Notes under the pieces: model-generated | The model's database searches: none | Seen by the model: only the letters and a program-made list of their open reading frames with translations | Told to the model about the DNA's origin: nothing | Position numbers and translations under genes: made by a program | DNA from: Candidatus Aristotella avistercoris | GTDB lineage: Bacteria; Bacillota; Clostridia; Oscillospirales; Ruminococcaceae | Length of the DNA: 60,631 nt | Direction of reading: 5' to 3' | NCBI GenBank assembly: GCA_904397835.1 | Contig: CAJFOV010000002.1 | Span: forward strand, 1-60,631 | Shown here: positions 26,107-32,021 of the stretch, piece after piece | Position numbering within the stretch: position 1 is the first letter of the stretch | How the letters are laid out: the number at the start of each line of letters is the position of its first letter

Positions 26107-27639
26107 ATGTCTTTGATCGATATTACCCACCTGACCTTCTCCTACGAGGGGAGCGACCAGGTGCTGTTCCAGGATGTCTCCCTGCAGCTGGATACCCGCT
26201 GGCGCCTGGGGCTCATCGGCCGCAACGGGCGGGGGAAGACCACCTTGCTGCGCCTGCTCATGGGGGAGCTGCCCCATGGGGGAAGTATCTCATCCAATGT
26301 AACCTTTGACTATTTTCCCTACACGGTTCCAGACCAGTGGATGACGCCCCAGCAGTTGATGGAGGAGCTGGCGCCCCAGGCCCAGCTCTGGCAGCTGCGC
26401 AGGGAGCTCAACCTGTTACAGATGGACCCGGAGGAGATGCTTTACCGGCCCTTTGGTACCCTGAGCGGCGGGGAGCAGACCAAGGTGCTTTTGGCCCTGC
26501 TGTTTCTGCAGGAGGGGCATTTTCTCCTGTTGGATGAGCCCACCAACCACCTGGATGAGCAGGCCCGCCGGTCGGTGGCCCGCTACCTGGGGCAGAAGGA
26601 GGGTTTTCTCCTGGTCTCCCACAACCGCAAGCTGCTGGATGCCTGTGTAGATCATATCCTGGCCATCAACCGTACAGAGCTGCAGCTGCAGCGGGGGAAT
26701 TTTTCCTCCTGGTACCAAAACAAACAGGCCCAGGACCATCTGGAGGAGCAGGAGCATGAAAAGCTCCAAAAGGAGGTCAAGCGTCTGGCCCAGGCGGCCA
26801 AACAGACAGCAGATTGGTCCCAACAGGCGGAGCAGGGCAAGTATGCCTCCCGCAACTCCGGCCTGCGGCCCGACCGGGGCTATGTGGGCCACAGGGCCGC
26901 CAAGGTCATGAAGCGAGCCATGGCCATCGGCGCCCGCCGGCAGGAGGCCCTGGAGCAAAAGGCGACCCTGCTGAAAAATGTGGAGCGGGCAGAGCCCCTC
27001 AAGCTCTTCTGGGAGCCCTACCGTTCCCATCAGCTGCTGCAGCTGACGGATGTGTGCATCCAGTATGGGGACCGGCCTGTCTGTCCACCCATCCGCCTGA
27101 CCTTGAACCAGGGGGAGCGGGTGGCCATAACCGGCCCCAACGGGTGTGGAAAATCCAGCCTGCTCAAGCTCCTGGCGGGGCAGGAGATCCCTCACCAGGG
27201 AATGCTGGTCCAAGGGGCGGATCTGAAGATCTCCTATGTGCCCCAGGATGTCTCCCACTTGCAGGGAAGTCTGCGGGACTTTGCCCAAAAGGAGGGCCTG
27301 GAGGAGAGCCAACTCAAGACCATCCTGCGCAAACTGGATTTTTCCAGACCCCAGCTGGAGCAGGACATGGCCCACATGAGCCTGGGTCAAAAGAAAAAGG
27401 TGCTCCTGGCGGCCAGTCTCTGCCAGCGGGCCCATCTCTATGTGTGGGATGAGCCGCTGAACTATGTGGATCTCTTCTCTCGTCTGCAACTGGAGGAGCT
27501 GATTTTGGCCTATGGCCCTGCCATGCTCTTTGTGGAGCACGATGGGGCCTTCCGGGAGCGCATTGCCACCCGGGAACTGTCCCTGGTTCCCGCTGGAGAT
27601 GTGTGCCCCAAGTTGAGGGACCAGCATCCTTTGGTTTAA
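26107..27639 (+). CDS. ABC-F ribosomal protection protein (Lsa/Vga-type antibiotic resistance)
   Basis: A 510-residue soluble protein with two ABC domains and no membrane segment. Domain 1: Walker A IGRNGRGKTTLL, signature LSGGEQTKVLLAL, Walker B FLLLDEPTNHLDEQ. An interdomain charged linker (about residues 205-290) carries the antibiotic-resistance loop. Domain 2: Walker A GPNGCGKSSLL, degenerate signature MSLGQKKKVLLA, and DEPLNYVD. DEPLNYVD in place of DEPTNHLD is typical of Lsa/CplR-like proteins, which displace lincosamides, streptogramins A or pleuromutilins from the ribosome. The ATG follows AAAGGAGCG. The attenuator upstream supports drug induction. The spectrum cannot be read from sequence. 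Confidence 0.88.
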   Translation: MSLIDITHLTFSYEGSDQVLFQDVSLQLDTRWRLGLIGRNGRGKTTLLRLLMGELPHGGSISSNVTFDYFPYTVPDQWMTPQQLMEELAPQAQLWQLRRELNLLQMDPEEMLYRPFGTLSGGEQTKVLLALLFLQEGHFLLLDEPTNHLDEQARRSVARYLGQKEGFLLVSHNRKLLDACVDHILAINRTELQLQRGNFSSWYQNKQAQDHLEEQEHEKLQKEVKRLAQAAKQTADWSQQAEQGKYASRNSGLRPDRGYVGHRAAKVMKRAMAIGARRQEALEQKATLLKNVERAEPLKLFWEPYRSHQLLQLTDVCIQYGDRPVCPPIRLTLNQGERVAITGPNGCGKSSLLKLLAGQEIPHQGMLVQGADLKISYVPQDVSHLQGSLRDFAQKEGLEESQLKTILRKLDFSRPQLEQDMAHMSLGQKKKVLLAASLCQRAHLYVWDEPLNYVDLFSRLQLEELILAYGPAMLFVEHDGAFRERIATRELSLVPAGDVCPKLRDQHPLV

Positions 27640-27679
27640 ATGGGGTGAATCTTGAGCCATCCCTTCTTCAAATTATATC

Positions 27680-27809
27680 AAACAGGCAGTGTATGGATCC
27701 ATACACTGCCTGTTTTGCATAACTTCATTTCATCAAAGAGAGCCCGCAGGCACAACGCACTTGCGAAGCTACGATTGCTTCGGAGCCACGCTGCAACCTG
27801 GGGCTCTAC
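27680..27809 (-). ncRNA. Candidate small RNA gene with its own promoter and terminator
   Basis: The minus strand shows a consensus promoter (27816-27844), then a roughly 130-nt segment that folds and contains no coding frame with a ribosome site. The closing stem pairs GGGCTCT (27801-27807) with AGAGCCC (27739-27745) and CCTG (27797-27800) with CAGG (27747-27750). An inner hairpin pairs CGAAGC (27764-27769) with GCTTCG (27777-27782). The RNA would end at the palindrome 27684-27713. It does not match 6S, SRP, RNase P or tmRNA by eye. Confidence 0.58.
27681..27717. terminator. Bidirectional terminator (ABC-F gene and small RNA)
   Basis: A 15-bp perfect palindrome centred on GGATCC (arm CAGGCAGTGTATGGA). 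T4 follows on the plus strand and TTTGATATAATTT on the minus strand. It ends the ABC-F transcript and, in reverse, the candidate small RNA. Confidence 0.82.
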
Positions 27810-27815
27810 TACAAA

Positions 27816-27844
27816 ATTATATTCCAGCCGCCGTGACTCGTCAA
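27816..27844 (-). promoter_or_regulatory. Promoter of the candidate small RNA
   Basis: On the minus strand, TTGACG (27844-27839) and a perfect TATAAT (27821-27816) with 17-bp spacing. No protein gene lies downstream in this direction before the terminator. Confidence 0.75.
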
Positions 27845-28190
27845 GAAAAACCTCGATCAAGCGGTGGATCCATGCCACGGGAGGTGACCTGATACAGGCC
27901 AATAGTGGGCTGGCACAGGATGGCGCAATGCATGGTAGCGCTGTCATAACGGGGTGACCCTTGCAGTTGGGGCAGTTGGAAGGCTAAACCACTCCAATTG
28001 GGAAAAATGTTCTGGCCTTTTTGAAGTGTCACAACAGAAAAGGTCTTCTGCTCGAAAGGACAAAAGACGTTTGCCTGGAGCGTCATTGTGGGCCCTATAG
28101 AAATTGGGCCAATAGAACTACTGATGAAAACCGGATGTGACAACAGGTGTGCATACAAATTTGCAATTTCGAGCACACTGTTTTGAAGAA
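27845..28190. other. Non-coding gap upstream of the small RNA
   Basis: About 350 bp with no supported gene. Short minus-strand frames lack ribosome sites and family features. Confidence 0.45.
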
Positions 28191-28198
28191 ATCTATGA

Positions 28199-28400
28199 TA
28201 TACTATGGTATATTATAGCAATCTCTTGGCGTTACCCGATGGAAAAACAAAGTTTTTCCATCGGATGCCTGAAAGGGCGTTGTAACTTTTTTAGGAATCG
28301 CCTCTCACGTGCCTTTTTAGGTGACACTCCCATGCCTCTGGCATGAGGAACCTTGAAACATTTTAAGGGATTGCCCCTTCGGAGCTTTTTAATGTTATGA
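28199..28400 (+). repeat. Structured repeat / small-RNA element (copy B)
   Basis: This is the same architecture as 1-150. A TATTAT -10-like box (28211-28216) precedes a long hairpin at 28228-28269: GGCGT pairs with ATGCC, a 3-nt bulge follows, CCGATGGAAAAAC pairs with GTTTTTCCATCGG. The linker CTTGAAACATTTTAAGGGAT matches copy A. A GCCCC-TTC-GGAGC hairpin (28373-28385) and T5 follow, then TGTTATGAA, a degenerate extended -10 for the gene at 28428. The linker-plus-hairpin half appears twice (28270-28323 and 28344-28399). Inner stem sequences differ between A and B while pairing is kept. Confidence 0.6.
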
Positions 28401-28427
28401 AAAAATTTTAACAGCAGGAGGGACATC

Positions 28428-29885
28428 ATGCAGCCTTTTAGCGACTACCTGCGGGAACTGCTTCAAACAAAACAGATCACGGTCTCAGCCCTCTCCCGGC
28501 TGACCGGGATTGAGCGCACGACCCTCTCCCGGGCGCTGACTGGGCAACGGGTGCTGCCCTATGCCGTGCTGGACAAGCTGGTCTACCATCTGCGTTTGAC
28601 CCCCAGGGAGGAGCGGATGCTCCACACCTGCTACGATGCACAGTTTGAGCGGGAGACCGTCCGCAGGTCCTGGGAGCGGGTGGATCGCCTGTTTGCAGAT
28701 TTAGCGGAACTTGATTTTACAACTCCTGCCTTTGAAACCGTCCAGTTACTGCTGGATTTGGATGGGTATGCCAAGAAACGATCCATATTTCGTGGCGCCA
28801 CCAACATTCAGCCCCTTCTGCGGATGGTGTTGACAGAGGAGCTAAACCGCCCGGACGCCCGGGTGGAGTTGACGGTTCCACCCACAGATATCTTCCTTAC
28901 CGGTGAGCTTCTTCACCGGTGCCTCAGCGGGCAGATGAACGGGGAGGTGGAGCAGATCATTGCCTTTGATGCCTCCGGGTCGGCGGAGGAGATCAACCTC
29001 TATAATCTGGAGTGTTTCTGCCGCATTCTGCCCATCTGTTTGCTTTCCAAGCGGCGATACCACCCCTATTACTACTATGACAACTGTGTCACGGCCTGGT
29101 ACACCGACCCCTTCCCCTATTTTTTGGCCACCCACACCTGTGTGGTCTGTCTCTCTGAGGACGGTGGGCAGGCCATGCTGCTGCGGGGGGCCGACCAGGT
29201 GGCCTGTTACCACCGGTATTTTCAGACCCTGCTCTCCCGCTGTCACAGCCTGACCCAGTACACCACAGATCCGCTGGAGATCCTGGATGCCTACCAGCGC
29301 TGCACGGAAAAAGATGGGTTCTACATGGCCATGGACCAACCCTGTTTTGGCCGTTTTTATTCGGAGGAATTGATCCGCACCTACTTGCGGGGGGATCTTC
29401 CCTTTTTTGAGGAGATCTTGCAGAGCGCCAAGACCCGGTTTGCCACCCTGCGCCAGGTCAGCAAATTTTACACAATGTTTACTATGGATGGGTTACGACG
29501 TTTTGTAGAGAATGGAACCTTGGATGACTATCCCGTCCAGGTGGTGACCCCCTTCTCCCCGGAGGACCGGCTGTGGCTGATGCAGGCGTTGGCCGCGGCA
29601 ATCCGGTCAGGAGATGTGGTGGGCCGCATGATGATGGATGGGGTATTTCCTGGGTATCTCTCCATCTGCACCTCAGAAAATTCGGGCGTGGGCTTTTTTA
29701 CCACCGAACAATTTCCCCTGTCTCAAGGGATCTGTTCTGTCCAGATTTGGGAGCCAGACCTGTGCCGGGCCTTTCACAGTTGGCTGCTGCATCTGCCAGG
29801 CAGCGAAAAGACCTTGACCGCTGAGGAGACAGCAGAGGCGCTGGAAGCGCTTCTCACAGCAAAAAGAAAGGAAGGTTCATTATGA
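28428..29885 (+). CDS. Large XRE-family (helix-turn-helix) regulator
   Basis: A 485-residue protein. Residues about 1-65 form a Cro/CI-type helix-turn-helix (ITVSALSRLTGIERTTLSRALTGQRVLP). The remaining 420 residues are a large uncharacterised region rich in aromatic and Cys residues. AGGAGGG lies before the ATG. Its last codon overlaps the next gene by 4 bp, so it is translationally coupled to a membrane protein. The C-terminal region probably senses a signal, but nothing identifies it. Confidence 0.78.
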   Translation: MQPFSDYLRELLQTKQITVSALSRLTGIERTTLSRALTGQRVLPYAVLDKLVYHLRLTPREERMLHTCYDAQFERETVRRSWERVDRLFADLAELDFTTPAFETVQLLLDLDGYAKKRSIFRGATNIQPLLRMVLTEELNRPDARVELTVPPTDIFLTGELLHRCLSGQMNGEVEQIIAFDASGSAEEINLYNLECFCRILPICLLSKRRYHPYYYYDNCVTAWYTDPFPYFLATHTCVVCLSEDGGQAMLLRGADQVACYHRYFQTLLSRCHSLTQYTTDPLEILDAYQRCTEKDGFYMAMDQPCFGRFYSEELIRTYLRGDLPFFEEILQSAKTRFATLRQVSKFYTMFTMDGLRRFVENGTLDDYPVQVVTPFSPEDRLWLMQALAAAIRSGDVVGRMMMDGVFPGYLSICTSENSGVGFFTTEQFPLSQGICSVQIWEPDLCRAFHSWLLHLPGSEKTLTAEETAEALEALLTAKRKEGSL

Positions 29886-30628
29886 TTGATTGGATATTGA
29901 AGAACTGGTTCTACTCCATTCCGATAGGAATTGCTGTGGTGTGGATTGGCTGCTATATGGCAGAGGATAAGATCTGCCAGCAAAAGGGGCTCAAAGGTGA
30001 ACAGCGCCCTCAAAAGACTCTCTATCCCAAGACCGTGATGTTGGCTCAGGCGTTGAGCGTCTTCCTGTTCCTGTTGTGGTACAACTGCGGGGCCATCTTT
30101 TGGCGGATGGGGTGGCGGTTTTATCTGTTTCTGGGTTTTTTGCTCTCCCTGTTTCTGGTGATGCTGTCTCTGCGCAACGCCTATCAGCGCGTAGTGGGCG
30201 TGGGCAGACGACGGGGAACGGTGAGACCCAAATCGGTGGCCAAACGATTTTGGCTGCGCCGGTCGGTGGGCAGTATGATCCCTGCCTGGTTCCTGGGCCT
30301 TTTTCCGGCGGCATTCCTCCAGAGTGTTGGTCTAAAGGGGCTGGAGGGGGCCATACATGGGCTCTTTGCCACATTGATGCCGGGATTGCTTCCTCTTCTC
30401 CTCCTGCTTGCCATCTGGCTCCTCAGCGGCCAGCACCGTGCCATTGTGTCAGGCACCTATGTGCCGCCCAAGGAGGAAGAAAGCGACAAAAAGAAAGATG
30501 GCCCCTCCTGGGCGGATATTTTCTATGAGGGCCAAATGCGCGAATTGATCATCCGGGGCATCGAGGAGGAAGAAAGGGAGAACGAGCGCAAGTACCGGGA
30601 ATACTGGGAGGATAAATATAGAAAATAA
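29882..30628 (+). CDS. Membrane protein coupled to the XRE regulator
   Basis: A 248-residue protein with about five membrane helices and a charged cytoplasmic tail (residues about 195-248, Glu/Lys/Arg-rich). No family is recognised. The start overlaps the regulator's stop by 4 bp, so the pair forms a two-gene unit ending at the hairpin 30661-30700. Confidence 0.7.
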   Translation: MIDWILKNWFYSIPIGIAVVWIGCYMAEDKICQQKGLKGEQRPQKTLYPKTVMLAQALSVFLFLLWYNCGAIFWRMGWRFYLFLGFLLSLFLVMLSLRNAYQRVVGVGRRRGTVRPKSVAKRFWLRRSVGSMIPAWFLGLFPAAFLQSVGLKGLEGAIHGLFATLMPGLLPLLLLLAIWLLSGQHRAIVSGTYVPPKEEESDKKKDGPSWADIFYEGQMRELIIRGIEEEERENERKYREYWEDKYRK

Positions 30629-30660
30629 TTACATTATGTATTACTTCCCAGCACATACAA

Positions 30661-30700
30661 AGGGGCCAGTCTGGCAGTAAATTTTGCCAAGCTGGCCCTT
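30661..30700. terminator. Bidirectional terminator, membrane gene / mntR
   Basis: AGGGGCCAG-TGGCA / TTGCCA-CTGGCCCTT, with a loop between, lies between two convergent genes. Confidence 0.8.
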
Positions 30701-30766
30701 CTTGTTGAAACGACCCCATATGCACCGGCCACATATGGAAGGCTGCGCTTCAAATGCCGGCGTATC

Positions 30767-31183
30767 TTATTGTGGCAGTGGTCCCCTGGGATCCGTTTTC
30801 ATCCGCTCCCACAGGGAGGCATTTTTCAAAATGTGCTGGCGGATACACTCAAAGCTCTCTGCACTGATGTCGTGTTCTATCCGACAGGCATCCTCCCGGG
30901 CCACCTCAGGGGCCACGCCCAGGACGATGAGCCACTGGGTCAACAGTTGATGCCGCTCATAGATCCGTTCCGCAATGGCCAACCCCTTGTCTGTCAGGTG
31001 TAGCCAGCCCTCATCCTCCATAGTCAGGTAGCCGTTTTCCCGCAGGCGGCTCATGGCCCGGCTGACGCTGGGCTTCGTGACATGAAGCTGGTGTGCAACA
31101 TCAATGGAACGGACCATTCCGTTTTTCTCCCGCAGCATTAAAATTGCTTCCAGGTAGTCCTCGACAGATTCATTGATGGTCAA
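30767..31183 (-). CDS. mntR: DtxR/MntR-family metal-dependent transcriptional repressor
   Basis: A 138-residue repressor. The N-terminal winged helix is TINESVEDYLEAILML then IDVAHQLHVTKPSVSRAMSRLRENG. The dimerisation/metal domain includes ERHQLLTQWLIVLGV, EDACRIEHDIS and ESFECIRQHI, whose His/Glu/Cys positions match DtxR-family metal ligands. The SH3-like third domain of DtxR is absent, as in MntR. The TTG start at 31183 is chosen because AGGGGGAGA lies 6-8 nt upstream and it gives the family N-terminus. It is divergent from feoA and probably binds the palindromes at 15434, 31451 and 31955. Whether iron or manganese is the co-repressor is uncertain. Confidence 0.88.
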   Translation of the reverse strand: MTINESVEDYLEAILMLREKNGMVRSIDVAHQLHVTKPSVSRAMSRLRENGYLTMEDEGWLHLTDKGLAIAERIYERHQLLTQWLIVLGVAPEVAREDACRIEHDISAESFECIRQHILKNASLWERMKTDPRGPLPQ

Positions 31184-31315
31184 ATAGAATCTCCCCCTTT
31201 CAAAAGACGGCAGGACTTGCCGCCAGCTGCACCATTGCATCCTCAGGCGCAGGCGACCAGGCGTTTATACCTGCAGACTACACTCCCCATCATTGTTCCC
31301 CATAAATGGAGAAAA

Positions 31316-31347
31316 CTGCGCCCCCGGATGCCGTTTGGGGCCCGCAG
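31316..31347 (-). promoter_or_regulatory. Terminator-like hairpin in the mntR leader
   Basis: Read on the minus strand, CTGCG-GGCCCC / GGGGGC-GCAG forms a GC-rich stem followed by TTTTC, about 20 nt after the predicted start and 130 nt before the mntR start codon. It could attenuate transcription. No antiterminator or known metal riboswitch was recognised. Confidence 0.45.
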
Positions 31348-31363
31348 TCTGTTGTATGGTTCT

Positions 31364-31392
31364 ATTGTAGCATGAACAAAAAATTGGGACAA
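31364..31392 (-). promoter_or_regulatory. Promoter of mntR
   Basis: On the minus strand, TTGTCC (31392-31387) and TACAAT (31369-31364) with 17-bp spacing, back to back with the feoA promoter. Confidence 0.7.
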
Positions 31393-31411
31393 GAAAAATT
31401 TATAAAAGCCA

Positions 31412-31440
31412 TTGACTTTTATCGTTAGCAGTGGTAAACT
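31412..31440 (+). promoter_or_regulatory. Promoter of the feo operon
   Basis: TTGACT (31412-31417) and TAAACT (31435-31440) with 17-bp spacing. The operator begins 11 nt downstream of the -10, over the transcription start. The spacer also contains a half-site GTTAGC (31424-31429). Confidence 0.82.
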
Positions 31441-31450
31441 TCATTCTAGA

Positions 31451-31466
31451 GTTAGTTAAAGCTAAC
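31451..31466. promoter_or_regulatory. DtxR/MntR-type operator (feo operon)
   Basis: GTTAGTTAAAGCTAAC is an inverted repeat matching the operators at 15434 and 31955 at 14 or more of 16 positions. Metal-loaded repressor bound here would block the feo promoter. Confidence 0.85.
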
Positions 31467-31494
31467 AGAGTTCGGAAAGGGGGAGATTGCAATC

Positions 31495-31704
31495 ATGCCC
31501 TTAACCTTTGCAACAGCGGGGGAGCCTGCCACCATCAAAGATATCCGTGGCAAGGATGAGACCCGCCGCTTTTTGGAAAACTTGGGATTTGTAATCGGAG
31601 GCTCCGTTACGGTTGTCAATGAAATGGGGGGGAATCTGATCGTCAACGTCAAAGATGCCCGGGTGGCCTTAAGCAAGAGCATGGCCAACCGAATCATGAT
31701 TTGA
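31495..31704 (+). CDS. feoA: Ferrous iron transport protein FeoA (first copy)
   Basis: A 69-residue SH3-like FeoA domain: MPLTFATAGEPATIKDIRG, then RRFLENLGFVIGGSVTVVNEMGGNLIVNVKDARVALSKSMANRIMI. FeoA proteins bind FeoB and influence Fe2+ transport. It is preceded by GGGGGAGA and followed 14 bp later by a second feoA. Confidence 0.92.
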   Translation: MPLTFATAGEPATIKDIRGKDETRRFLENLGFVIGGSVTVVNEMGGNLIVNVKDARVALSKSMANRIMI

Positions 31705-31718
31705 AGGAGAGAGGTCAC

Positions 31719-31940
31719 ATGAAAACGTTAAAAGAGATCCCCTGCGGGCAGACGGTCACCGTTGTTAAGCTCCAGGGCGAGGGGGCGCTCAAACGCCGCA
31801 TTATGGATATGGGGATCACCAAAGGGACCTCCGTCTATGTGCGCAAGGTGGCACCCTTTGGCGACCCGGTGGAAGTTCGTGTGCGAGGCTATGAACTTTC
31901 CATCCGCAAGAACGAGGCGGAGAATATTTTGGTAGAGTAG
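31719..31940 (+). CDS. feoA: Ferrous iron transport protein FeoA (second copy)
   Basis: A 73-residue FeoA: MKTLKEIPCGQTVTVVKLQGEGALKRRIMDMGITKGTSVYVRKVAPFGDPVEVRVRGYELSIRKNEAENI. It is closer to the canonical FeoA than the first copy. AGGAGAGAGG precedes the ATG at 31719. Tandem feoA genes before feoB are common in Clostridia. Confidence 0.93.
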   Translation: MKTLKEIPCGQTVTVVKLQGEGALKRRIMDMGITKGTSVYVRKVAPFGDPVEVRVRGYELSIRKNEAENILVE

Positions 31941-31954
31941 TTTTCTGCCCGAAG

Positions 31955-31970
31955 GTTAGCTAAAGCTAAC
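31955..31970. promoter_or_regulatory. Internal DtxR/MntR-type operator between feoA and feoB
   Basis: GTTAGCTAAAGCTAAC has 7-bp perfect arms around an AA centre, the best palindrome of the three sites. It lies inside the operon, 52 nt before feoB. I see no clear promoter beside it, so it may act as a roadblock on read-through transcription or serve a weak internal promoter. Confidence 0.75.
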
Positions 31971-32021
31971 GCGCGGCGCATATCATTCAGGCAACATTCC
32001 CTTTGCCGAGGAGGAATCAAC

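Noticed and set aside
27678-27947. An 89-codon minus-strand ORF, first suspected as a transposase remnant
   Set aside because: No transposase motif is visible, it has no ribosome site, and the segment contains a promoter plus hairpins, which fits an RNA gene better.
31424-31440. A fourth DtxR-type site in the feo promoter spacer (GTTAGC...GTAAAC)
   Set aside because: Only one half-site is intact, so I mention it with the promoter but do not call an operator.
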